Assembly (NCBI RefSeq): GCF_014203545.1
Contig: NZ_JACHJG010000015.1
Location: forward strand, 124,001-188,000
Reading direction: 5' to 3'
DNA length: 64,000 bases
Source: Streptomyces netropsis
Lineage (GTDB): Bacteria > Actinomycetota > Actinomycetes > Streptomycetales > Streptomycetaceae
Positions 8,029-15,495 of this stretch are shown in pieces; positions within the stretch are counted from its first letter, which is position 1, and each line of letters opens with the position of its first letter. Position numbers and translations under genes: made by a program. Below the pieces are notes generated by a model. The model worked only from the letters and a program-made list of their open reading frames with translations. It searched no databases and had not been told where the DNA came from.

Positions 8029-8688
8029 CTAACCGGTGAAGCCGTACGATTCGGGGGTGCACCAGCGCTCGAACGGCCGGTCCAGGTGATACCGGCCGTC
8101 GGGTCCGAGCAGCAGGGCCCGGCTCTCGGCGTTGCCCGGGTTCGACAGGCATTCGAACTCGGCGACGGTCCAGTGCAGCCAGCGCATGCAGAACAGCCTC
8201 ATGGTCAGGCCGTGCGTGACGATCAGGACGTTCGGCGGGTGCGCCGGGTCCTCGAAGCTGCGCCACAGGCTCTCCAGGAAGGCGCCCACCCGGTCGTAGA
8301 CGTCCGCGCCCGATTCGCCCTGGGCGAATCGGTAGAAGAAGTGCCCGTAGGCGTCGCGGTAGACCTTCTGCTTGCGTACGTCTTCGCGCTCCTGCCAGTT
8401 TCCCCAGTCCTGCTCGCGCAGCCGCGGCTCCTCGCGGACCCGGACGAGGCGCGGGTCGAGCCCGAGGGCCTGGAAGGTCTGGTGGGTGCGGCGGTAGGGC
8501 GAGACATAGGCGGAGACCTGCTCGTCCCCGAAGAGCTCACGCATCCGCACCCCGGCTTCCTCGGCCTGCTTGCGGCCCCTCTCGGTCAGGCTCAGGGCAT
8601 GGTCGGGTTCCCGTTCGTAGACGGTGTCGTCGACGTTTCCTTCCGACTCTCCGTGTCGGATGAGAACGATGCGCCGGGGCCGTGACAT
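8029..8688 (-). CDS. Histidine phosphatase (phosphoglycerate mutase-like)
   Basis: A 219-residue branch-1 histidine phosphatase. The phospho-accepting His12 lies in LIRHGES, the second active-site His in NVLIVTHGLTMR (about residue 155), with Arg in SPYRRTHQT. It lacks the extra insertions of true glycolytic phosphoglycerate mutases and ends with a Trp/Cys-rich tail, so a small-molecule or phosphoprotein phosphatase is more likely. The start at 8688 (MSRPRRIVLIRHGE) leaves the expected short leader before the first strand. It overlaps nothing and lies 11 nt before the ADP-ribosylglycohydrolase, suggesting an operon. Confidence 0.88.
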   Translation of the reverse strand: MSRPRRIVLIRHGESEGNVDDTVYEREPDHALSLTERGRKQAEEAGVRMRELFGDEQVSAYVSPYRRTHQTFQALGLDPRLVRVREEPRLREQDWGNWQEREDVRKQKVYRDAYGHFFYRFAQGESGADVYDRVGAFLESLWRSFEDPAHPPNVLIVTHGLTMRLFCMRWLHWTVAEFECLSNPGNAESRALLLGPDGRYHLDRPFERWCTPESYGFTG

Positions 8689-8786
8689 GCCGCCACCCTA
8701 GATCGAGTACCGGCCACCCGCCGCGCCGGTCCGGGACCAGCCGGAGATCACGGCCCCCGGCCGGGGTCGTGTTCTCGGGCACTGCT

Positions 8787-8817
8787 CGCCCGGCCCCGGA
8801 GCGTGCGGGGCCGGGCG
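8787..8817 (-). terminator. Hairpin after the YdbC-like gene
   Basis: CGCCCGGCCCC at 8787-8797 pairs with GGGGCCGGGCG at 8807-8817 around a 9-nt loop, just past the stop of the minus-strand gene at 8819. No T-run follows, as is usual for Streptomyces terminators. Confidence 0.65.
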
Positions 8818-8818
8818 G

Positions 8819-9424
8819 TCACACCGTCCAGGACGGCTCTATCGCGACGATGTCGCCCGCGATGGCCGCCACGTCCGCCTCGGTCTGCGCCCGCAGGGCG
8901 AGCCGCTCCACGCGCTCGGTCCGGTACTTGCCGTGCTCGGCCTCGGAGTTCCACATCGACAGCACCAGGAATTCCTGGCCGGGCGCCTCGCCGAACACGC
9001 CGCGCAGCATTCCCGGGGACCCGGCCATCGCCGGATTCCACACCTTCTCCTGCATGTGCGTGAAGTGCTCCACCCGGTCCGCACGGATCCGGCAGTGGGC
9101 GAACCGCACCACGTCGGCGTCCGAGAACTGCGGCCGGAAACCCACCTTCACATCGAAGCGGTGCTCGAACAGCCGGACCTGGATGTCCTTGTACGTGCCG
9201 ACCTGGGAGGCCGCCAGTCTGTCGTGCGAGCGCGCCATGAACGAGTCGTAGAAGGCGCGGCTCTCCCAGAAGCCGAAGAGGTGCGCCACATGCGGACGCC
9301 CACGGCTCCAGCCGCCGCCCTGCCCCCGGAATCCGGGCTCACCGAGCAACCCCGCCCATTTCCGCTGCCCCCGCTCGAACCCGCGGCGGTCCACCACGGT
9401 GCAGCGAATCCACTTGACCAGCAC
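8819..9424 (-). CDS. YdbC-family (DUF4937-like) protein
   Basis: A 201-residue soluble protein with two stretches that look like dimeric alpha-beta barrel (ABM-type) repeats: residues about 1-95 (HLFGFWESRAFYDSFM) and about 100-200 (FLVLSMWNSEAEHGKY). Such folds are found in monooxygenase-like and heme- or polyketide-binding proteins, but no catalytic residue can be named. The family assignment is from recalled similarity to Streptomyces YdbC-family proteins. It starts with MLVKWIRCTVVDR at 9424, 33 nt after the stop of the N-acetyltransferase gene, so co-transcription with it is likely. A strong hairpin follows its stop. Confidence 0.7.
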   Translation of the reverse strand: MLVKWIRCTVVDRRGFERGQRKWAGLLGEPGFRGQGGGWSRGRPHVAHLFGFWESRAFYDSFMARSHDRLAASQVGTYKDIQVRLFEHRFDVKVGFRPQFSDADVVRFAHCRIRADRVEHFTHMQEKVWNPAMAGSPGMLRGVFGEAPGQEFLVLSMWNSEAEHGKYRTERVERLALRAQTEADVAAIAGDIVAIEPSWTV

Positions 9425-9457
9425 CGCGCCATCGTACGGCCCCGGCCGTGGCGCGTA

Positions 9458-10288
9458 TCACGTACCGGAGGAGTACACCCGCGCGAGCGTCTCGGCGTCC
9501 GCCGCGCCCAGCTCGATCCGGAACTCCCGAGACAGCACATCCGTCAACTCTTCCACCCCGACCTCGCACGCGTCACGCGAGCCGTCGGCCCGAGCGCGCG
9601 TCAGGACCGTGCCGACCAGATTCCGCCGGTGATCGGACTCCGTCTGCTGCACTACGGGCCGGGAGACGAAGGGTGAGCGCGGGTGCGTCGAGATGTAGTG
9701 GTTCATGACGGCGTAGTCGACGGGGAACCGCTCCTCCGGACCGAACGCGTAGAGGTCCGACCAACCCTCCGGGTGGAGCGTGCGCAGGACGCGTACGTCC
9801 TTCTGTTCACGCTCGATTCCAAACGTCCAGTCCCCCTGGCGCTCCCGTACCCCGTCCCGCAGCGGCAGCGGCTCCAGCAGCCCCTCGCCGCCGAACCCGA
9901 CGTCGCACAGCCACTGCTCGCCATCGGCCTCGACCTTGAGCGCCATATGGGTGACGGCGCGCTGCTTGTCGCTGCCCATGCGGACCCGTGCCCCGAGGCC
10001 GGTGAAAGAGAAGCCGATGCGGTCGAGAGCGGCGGCCAGCAGCAGGTTCTGCTCGTAGCAGTAGCCCCCGCGACGGCGCTTCACCATTTTGTCCTGCAGC
10101 GCCGGAACGTCCAACAGGACAGGGCGGCCGAGCAGGATCTCCAGGTTCTCGAACGGGAAGGCGGCCACGTGCCCCCGGTGCACCGCCCGGAGCGTCGCCA
10201 GGTCCACCCGCGGTGTGCCCGTGCATCCGATGCGTGCCAGGTAGCCGTCGAGGTCCAGCTCGTCGCCGCCCCACAAGGACTCGCCCAT
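9458..10288 (-). CDS. Arylamine N-acetyltransferase
   Basis: Transfers acetyl from acetyl-CoA to aromatic amines or hydrazines by a ping-pong mechanism through a cysteine thioester. All three catalytic residues are visible in the 276-residue product: Cys77 in GGYCYEQN, His114 in AVTHMAL and Asp129 in LCDVGFGG. Length and the FPFENLEIL motif at about 44-52 are typical. Streptomyces relatives act in drug detoxification or in amide closure during ansamycin synthesis. No polyketide genes are nearby, so a detoxification or housekeeping role is more likely. Start at ATG 10288 (MGESLWGGDELD). Confidence 0.92.
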   Translation of the reverse strand: MGESLWGGDELDLDGYLARIGCTGTPRVDLATLRAVHRGHVAAFPFENLEILLGRPVLLDVPALQDKMVKRRRGGYCYEQNLLLAAALDRIGFSFTGLGARVRMGSDKQRAVTHMALKVEADGEQWLCDVGFGGEGLLEPLPLRDGVRERQGDWTFGIEREQKDVRVLRTLHPEGWSDLYAFGPEERFPVDYAVMNHYISTHPRSPFVSRPVVQQTESDHRRNLVGTVLTRARADGSRDACEVGVEELTDVLSREFRIELGAADAETLARVYSSGT

Positions 10289-10434
10289 ACCGCCGCTCGC
10301 TCCCTCGCCTGGTCGTTCCGTGAGTATTCATGATCGGCAATGACCGTCGGCGATCGGCCCGGAACGTTCGTGATCAGCTTTCGCGACCAGCGGTGGAGCC
10401 GGTCGAGAGCTCCCGGCGTCCAAGGCCCTGGTAC

Positions 10435-10473
10435 ACCGAAGGGGAGCCGGCACCGGGCCGGCTCCCCTTCGGT
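10435..10473 (-). terminator. Terminator after nrdJ
   Basis: ACCGAAGGGGAGCCGGC at the left pairs with the matching arm ending GGCTCCCCTTCGGT, giving a stem of about 16 pairs and a short loop, 12 nt past the nrdJ stop. Its near-perfect symmetry means it could also act in the other direction. Confidence 0.8.
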
Positions 10474-10484
10474 TCACACGACTG

Positions 10485-13358
10485 TCAGCTGCAGCCGCTG
10501 GTCGAGCCGCAGCCCTCGCAGAGGTAGCAGCTGCCCGCGCGGCGCATCTTCGTGCCACAGGAGAAGCACAGCGGTGCGTCCGCGTTCAGGCCGAGCTGCA
10601 TCTCCACCAGCTCGGTGGAGTTGTGGACCTGCTTGGGGGCCGGGACGACGGCCGCCGGCTGCGCCGGGGTCTCCGCCTTCGGGGCCTCGAAGTGCCGCGG
10701 CGCGGACTGCGCCAGGCCCTCGACGTCGACCTCGTCGTCGGACGGCTCGTACGAGCCGGTGTCCAGGTGACGCTGGCGCTCCTCGGCGGAGTGGATGCCC
10801 AGCGCCGAGCGCGTCTCGAACGGCAGGAAGTCCAGCGCCAGGCGGCGGAAGATGTAGTCGACGATCGACTGCGCCATCCGCACGTCCGGGTCGTCCGTCA
10901 TGCCGGCCGGCTCGAAGCGCATGTTCGTGAACTTCGAGACGTACGTCTCCAGCGGGACGCCGTACTGCAGACCGACCGAGACGGCGATCGAGAAGGCGTC
11001 CATCATGCCCGCGAGGGTCGAACCCTGCTTGGACATCTTGAGGAAGACCTCACCGAGACCGTCGTCCGGGTAGGAGTTGGCGGTCATGTAGCCCTCGGCG
11101 CCACCCACGGTGAAGGAGGTGGTGATGCCCGGACGGCCCTTGGGCAGCCGCTTGCGGACCGGGCGGTACTCGACGACCTTCTCCGTGACGGGGGCGACGG
11201 CCTCGGGGGCCTTCGCCTCCTCCTTCTTCTTCGCGGAGAGCGGCTGGCCGACCTTGCAGTTGTCGCGGTAGATCGCGAGCGCCTTCAGACCGAGCTTCCA
11301 GCCCTCGAAGTAGACCTCTTCGACCTCTTCGACGGTCGCCGACTCCGGCAGGTTCACGGTCTTGGAGATCGCGCCCGACAGGAACGGCTGCGCGGCGGCC
11401 ATCATGCGCACGTGGCCCATGGCGGAGATCGCGCGCTCGCCCATGGCGCAGTCGAAGACCTCGTAGTGCTCGGTCCGCAGGCCCGGGGCGTCGATCACGT
11501 TGCCGTGTTCGGCGATGTGGGCGACGATCGCCTCGACCTGCTCCGGCTGGTAGCCGAGTCGCTTGAGCGCCTTGGGGACCGTGTTGTTCACGATCTGCAT
11601 CGAGCCACCGCCGACGAGCTTCTTGAACTTGACCAGGGCCAGGTCCGGCTCGACGCCCGTGGTGTCGCAGTCCATCATCAGGCCGATGGTGCCGGTGGGG
11701 GCGAGCACCGAGGCCTGGGCGTTGCGGAAGCCGTTCTGCTCACCGAGGCGGATGACGTCCTGCCACGCCTCGGTCGCCGCGGCCCAGACCGGGGTGTCCA
11801 GGTCGTCCACGCGGTTGGCGACACCGTTGGCGTCCGCGTGCTGCTTCATGACGCGCCGATGGGCGTCGGCATTGCGGGCGTAGCCGTCGTACGGGCCGAC
11901 GACCGCGGCCAGCTCGGCGGAGCGCTTGTAGGAGGTGCCGGTCATCAGCGAGGTGATGGCACCGGCGAGCGCGCGGCCGCCGTCGCTGTCGTACGCGTGG
12001 CCGGTGGCCATCAGCAGGGCGCCGAGGTTGGCGTAGCCGATGCCCAGCTGGCGGAAGGCGCGGGTCGTCTCGCCGATCTTCTCGGTCGGGAAGTCGGCGA
12101 AGCAGATGGAGATGTCCATCGCCGTGATGACCAGCTCGACGACCTTGGCGAAGCGCTCGGCGTCGAACGACTGGTTGCCCTGGTCGTCGTCGCGCAGGAA
12201 CTTCATGAGGTTGAGCGAGGCGAGGTTGCACGAGGAGTTGTCCAGGTGCATGTACTCGCTGCACGGGTTGGACGCGGTGATCCGGCCCGTCTCCGGCGAG
12301 GTGTGCCAGTGGTTGATCGTGTCGTCGTACTGGATGCCCGGGTCGGCGCAGGCCCAGGCCGCCTCGGCCATCTTGCGGAAGAGGCCCTTGGCGTCGATCT
12401 CCTCGATGACCTCACCGGTCATCCGGCCGCGCAGACCGAACTTCGAGCCGGCCTCGACGGCCTTCATGAACTCGTCGTTCACCCGGACGGAGTTGTTGGC
12501 GTTCTGGTACTGGACGGACGTGATGTCGTCGCCGCCCAGGTCCATGTCGAAGCCGGCGTCGCGCAGGGCGCGGACCTTCTCCTCTTCCTTCACCTTGGTC
12601 TCGATGAAGGCCTCGACGTCCGGGTGGTCGACGTCGAGGACGACCATCTTGGCCGCGCGACGGGTGGCGCCGCCCGACTTGATGGTGCCGGCGGAGGCGT
12701 CGGCGCCGCGCATGAAGGAGACCGGGCCGGAAGCGTTGCCGCCGGAGGAGAGCAGCTCCTTGGAGGAGCGGATGCGGGAGAGGTTCAGGCCGGCGCCGGA
12801 GCCGCCCTTGAAGATCATCCCCTCTTCCTTGTACCAGTCGAGGATCGACTCCATGGAGTCGTCGACGGAGAGGATGAAGCAGGCGGAGACCTGCTGCGGC
12901 TGGGCGGTGCCGACGTTGAACCAGACCGGGGAGTTGAAGCTGAAGACCTGGTGCAGCAGGGCGTAGGTCAGCTCGTGGTCGAAGATCTCGGCGTCCGCCG
13001 GGGAGGCGAAGTAGCCGTGCTCCTCGCCGGCCTTGCGGTAGGTGCGCACCACTCGGTCGATGAGCTGCTTGAGGCTCGACTCACGGTCCGGGGAGCCGAC
13101 CGCGCCACGGAAGTACTTGCTCGTGACAATGTTGACCGCGTTCACCGACCAGGAGTCGGGGAACTCGACGCCACGCTGCTCGAAGTTGATCGAGCCGTCG
13201 CGCCAGTTGGTCATGACGACGTCACGACGCTCCCAGACCACCTCGTCGTAGGGGTGGACGCCGGGAGTGGTGTGAATGCGCTCGATGCGCAGACCCTTGG
13301 CACCCTTGTTTCCCTTGGAGCGGGAACCTCGTGCCGGGCCGCTCGTCGTCTCTGTCAT
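10485..13358 (-). CDS. nrdJ: Vitamin B12-dependent (class II) ribonucleotide reductase
   Basis: Reduces ribonucleotides to deoxyribonucleotides with adenosylcobalamin as radical generator, so it works with or without oxygen. The 957-residue protein is of normal size. Visible features include VSACFIL with an active-site Cys near residue 155, the NPCSEYMHLDNSSCNL motif near 355-370, and a Cys-rich C-terminus (CFSCGTKM and CYLCEGC) that relays electrons from thioredoxin. ATG 13358 was chosen for the GGAGGCGG site just upstream; the GTG-type extension to 13379 is unlikely. It lies 116 nt downstream of nrdR on the same strand, as in S. coelicolor nrdRJ, and is predicted to be repressed by NrdR. 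Confidence 0.97.
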   Translation of the reverse strand: MTETTSGPARGSRSKGNKGAKGLRIERIHTTPGVHPYDEVVWERRDVVMTNWRDGSINFEQRGVEFPDSWSVNAVNIVTSKYFRGAVGSPDRESSLKQLIDRVVRTYRKAGEEHGYFASPADAEIFDHELTYALLHQVFSFNSPVWFNVGTAQPQQVSACFILSVDDSMESILDWYKEEGMIFKGGSGAGLNLSRIRSSKELLSSGGNASGPVSFMRGADASAGTIKSGGATRRAAKMVVLDVDHPDVEAFIETKVKEEEKVRALRDAGFDMDLGGDDITSVQYQNANNSVRVNDEFMKAVEAGSKFGLRGRMTGEVIEEIDAKGLFRKMAEAAWACADPGIQYDDTINHWHTSPETGRITASNPCSEYMHLDNSSCNLASLNLMKFLRDDDQGNQSFDAERFAKVVELVITAMDISICFADFPTEKIGETTRAFRQLGIGYANLGALLMATGHAYDSDGGRALAGAITSLMTGTSYKRSAELAAVVGPYDGYARNADAHRRVMKQHADANGVANRVDDLDTPVWAAATEAWQDVIRLGEQNGFRNAQASVLAPTGTIGLMMDCDTTGVEPDLALVKFKKLVGGGSMQIVNNTVPKALKRLGYQPEQVEAIVAHIAEHGNVIDAPGLRTEHYEVFDCAMGERAISAMGHVRMMAAAQPFLSGAISKTVNLPESATVEEVEEVYFEGWKLGLKALAIYRDNCKVGQPLSAKKKEEAKAPEAVAPVTEKVVEYRPVRKRLPKGRPGITTSFTVGGAEGYMTANSYPDDGLGEVFLKMSKQGSTLAGMMDAFSIAVSVGLQYGVPLETYVSKFTNMRFEPAGMTDDPDVRMAQSIVDYIFRRLALDFLPFETRSALGIHSAEERQRHLDTGSYEPSDDEVDVEGLAQSAPRHFEAPKAETPAQPAAVVPAPKQVHNSTELVEMQLGLNADAPLCFSCGTKMRRAGSCYLCEGCGSTSGCS

Positions 13359-13474
13359 GCCGCCTCCCTCTACGGGCAAAACGCCCTAATGCGCCCAATT
13401 CTTCCGTGGCGCGATGTGTGTCTTCCACCCGTGCGCGCGGGGCGCGCCGGGCTGATCCTGTGTGGTCTCCGCTT

Positions 13475-13987
13475 TTACTCGGCGGCCGCGGCGGGCGCCG
13501 GAACGTCGACGTCCGTGCCGCGACCGACGGCGTCCGCCGCGGGCCGCTGCTCGCGGAGCTCCGCGACGGCGGCCTCGAAGTCCTCCAGCGAGTCGAAGGC
13601 CTGGTACACGGACGCGAACCGCAGATACGCGACCAGGTCGAGGTCCTTGAGCGGACCGAGTATGGCGAGCCCGACGTCATGCGTGGAGAGCTCGGCGCTG
13701 CCCGTGGCGCGCACCGCCTCTTCGACACGCTGGCCGAGCTGGGCCAGGGCGTCCTCGGTGACCGGGCGTCCCTGGCACGCCTTGCGCACGCCGGAGATGA
13801 CCTTGTTGCGGCTGAAGGGCTCGGTGACCCCGCTCCGCTTGATCACCATGAGTGACGCGGTCTCCACGGTCGTGAAGCGACGGGAGCAGTCGGGGCACTG
13901 GCGGCGCCTGCGGATCGAACAACCGTCATCGGTGGTCCGACTGTCGACGACCCGGCTGTCGGGGTGCCTGCAGAAGGGGCAGTGCAT
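13475..13987 (-). CDS. nrdR: Transcriptional repressor NrdR
   Basis: Repressor of ribonucleotide reductase genes that senses ATP and dATP. The 170-residue protein has an N-terminal zinc ribbon (Cys3, Cys6, Cys31, Cys34 in MHCPFC and CPDC) and an ATP-cone domain at about 49-139 starting VIKRSGVTEPFSRNK. The C-terminal 30 residues are Ala/Pro-rich, longer than in many NrdR proteins but usual in Streptomyces. Start is ATG 13987. It is the first gene of the nrdR-nrdJ unit, with two candidate NrdR boxes about 145-195 nt upstream, so autoregulation is expected. Confidence 0.96.
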   Translation of the reverse strand: MHCPFCRHPDSRVVDSRTTDDGCSIRRRRQCPDCSRRFTTVETASLMVIKRSGVTEPFSRNKVISGVRKACQGRPVTEDALAQLGQRVEEAVRATGSAELSTHDVGLAILGPLKDLDLVAYLRFASVYQAFDSLEDFEAAVAELREQRPAADAVGRGTDVDVPAPAAAAE

Positions 13988-14132
13988 GGCTCTCCACCCT
14001 CCTTCACCCTCGAGGAACCTCGAAAAAAGCTGTACACGATCTTGGGCTTCGGCGGGCCTCGTACAGGCCTCGTGAAGCAGCCCCCAGCATAGGCGATGGC
14101 CGCGACCGGAATGCACCAGGGCCACCCGCGGA

Positions 14133-14180
14133 CCACTACTGGTGGGTGGCCGCCGCCCATCAAACCACTAGATCTGGTGC
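14133..14180 (-). promoter_or_regulatory. Tandem NrdR boxes upstream of nrdRJ
   Basis: The better box, CCACTAGATCTGGTGC at 14165-14180, fits the NrdR consensus CwA-AT-TwG core at nearly every fixed position and is almost palindromic. A weaker copy, CCACTACTGGTGGGTG, lies at 14133-14148. Their starts are 32 nt apart, about three helical turns, which is the known spacing of paired NrdR boxes. They lie upstream of nrdR and should control nrdR-nrdJ. Confidence 0.6.
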
Positions 14181-14545
14181 CCGGCGGGCAAGCGCGCCGA
14201 GCGCGTGTCGCGCCGCCGGGGACGGGCGCCGACACCGTCGGACGGGCCCGGGGCGCGCGGGAGCGACCCCGGACGGGGCGCCACGGGCCCACGAATGGCA
14301 CACTGGCCCCGGCGCACGGAGCCCGGCACCGGACCCCATGGATCCACCCCGGTCCACCCCGCGCCGAGCACCACGGCACGGGCGCGGAACAGCCGCAGTC
14401 GAGGGCACTTTGGGGCGCATTGCCCGGTCCGGCGATCCTCGCGCGATCCGGCGGCCTTCGCACCGAAGGCTACCGCAATGGGCGAATTGATCTCCGCCTG
14501 TACACCTTCCCGCCTGATCACGTCAGGCAATCTGCGATATTTCAC

Positions 14546-14587
14546 TCGAACGTGTGTTTGGCGCAACCTTTCGAAAGCAACTACCGT
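14546..14587 (+). promoter_or_regulatory. lexA promoter with LexA box
   Basis: TCGAACGTGTGTTTGG at 14546-14561 matches the actinobacterial SOS box TCGAAC-N4-GTTYGA except at the last two positions. It overlaps a -35 TTGGCG (14558-14563), followed after 18 nt by a -10 TACCGT (14582-14587). LexA bound here would block polymerase, giving the usual autorepression. The lexA GTG lies 36 nt downstream. Confidence 0.75.
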
Positions 14588-14623
14588 TGTCCAGCTAGGG
14601 AGAACATCTCGAGAGGGGCCGAC

Positions 14624-15409
14624 GTGACCACCACCGCAGACAGCGCCACCATCACCGCCCAGGACCGCTCCCAGAGCCGACTCGACCAGGCACACCCGAT
14701 GAATGACGCAGCCATGAACGCCGAGGGGCAGAAGCCGGCCCGCTCACTCCCGGGACGCCCTCCAGGAATCCGGGCGGACAGCTCCGGGCTCACCGACCGG
14801 CAGCGGCGCGTGATCGAGGTCATCCGGGACTCGGTCCAGCGCCGCGGTTACCCACCGTCCATGCGAGAGATCGGCCAGGCGGTGGGGCTCTCCAGCACCT
14901 CTTCCGTGGCCCATCAGCTGATGGCCCTGGAGCGCAAGGGATTCCTGCGCCGGGACCCGCACCGCCCCCGGGCCTACGAGGTGCGCGGCTCCGACCAGCC
15001 GAGCTCCCAGCCGACCGACACGACCGGCAAGCCCGCCGCGTCGTACGTACCCCTGGTCGGCCGGATCGCCGCCGGTGGCCCGATCCTCGCCGAGGAGTCC
15101 GTCGAGGACGTCTTCCCTCTCCCCCGCCAACTGGTGGGCGACGGCGAGCTGTTCGTGCTGAAGGTGGTCGGCGATTCCATGATCGAAGCCGCCATCTGTG
15201 ACGGCGACTGGGTGACGGTGCGTCGTCAGCCCGTCGCGGAGAACGGCGATATCGTGGCTGCGATGCTCGACGGCGAGGCGACCGTCAAGCGCTTCAAGCG
15301 CGAGGACGGCCATGTGTGGCTGCTGCCGCACAACGCCGCCTACCAGCCCATTCCCGGTGACGAGGCCACCATCCTCGGCAAGGTCGTGGCGGTGCTGCGG
15401 CGGGTGTGA
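14624..15409 (+). CDS. lexA: SOS repressor LexA
   Basis: Represses DNA-damage genes and cleaves itself when RecA filaments form on single-stranded DNA. The 261-residue product has an N-terminal winged HTH (about 55-115, with MREIGQAVGLSS), and a peptidase S24 domain. Cleavage site Ala150-Gly151 lies in GRIAAGGP, the nucleophile is Ser185 in VVGDSMIEA and the general base is Lys222 in GEATVKRF. The GTG at 14624 has a GAGAGGGG site upstream; the first 40-50 residues are a non-conserved extension, so a start at the internal ATGs (14699 or 14714) is possible. recA in this window carries the matching operator. Confidence 0.95.
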   Translation: MTTTADSATITAQDRSQSRLDQAHPMNDAAMNAEGQKPARSLPGRPPGIRADSSGLTDRQRRVIEVIRDSVQRRGYPPSMREIGQAVGLSSTSSVAHQLMALERKGFLRRDPHRPRAYEVRGSDQPSSQPTDTTGKPAASYVPLVGRIAAGGPILAEESVEDVFPLPRQLVGDGELFVLKVVGDSMIEAAICDGDWVTVRRQPVAENGDIVAAMLDGEATVKRFKREDGHVWLLPHNAAYQPIPGDEATILGKVVAVLRRV

Positions 15410-15422
15410 GTGCGCGAAGACC

Positions 15423-15456
15423 GGGCCCCGGAACCACTGCGCCGGTTCCGGGGCCC
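15423..15456. terminator. Bidirectional terminator between lexA and dinG
   Basis: GGGCCCCGGAACC pairs with GGTTCCGGGGCCC around an 8-nt loop, 13 nt after the lexA stop and 40 nt before the end of the convergent helicase gene. Thirteen perfect pairs make it a convincing shared terminator. Confidence 0.8.
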
Positions 15457-15495
15457 TGCTGTGTGCGGCCCCGTTCCCGACGTCGCGGCCCGCCG

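Larger units (their letters stand above)
13988..14623. other. 636-bp divergent control region between nrdR and lexA
   Basis: No believable gene lies here. Reading left to right it holds the nrdR leader, two NrdR-like boxes (14133-14180), a G+C-rich stretch of about 250 nt in which I see no feature, then an A+T-richer 100 nt with the LexA operator and lexA promoter. The unusual length suggests two independent promoters rather than one shared operator. Confidence 0.6.

Noticed and set aside
13359..13474. B12 riboswitch before nrdJ
   Set aside because: Only 116 nt separate nrdR and nrdJ and no B12-box-like sequence is present; in S. coelicolor the B12 riboswitch is on the other (class I) reductase operon.
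10623..14075. A 1150-residue open frame on the plus strand over nrdJ-nrdR
   Set aside because: It is a shadow of the real minus-strand genes caused by high G+C. It has no family motif, while the opposite strand encodes complete nrdJ and nrdR.
14587..14600. TTGTCC near lexA as another PafBC promoter
   Set aside because: The CAGTG part and a correctly spaced -10 are missing; the LexA-overlapping promoter explains the region better.
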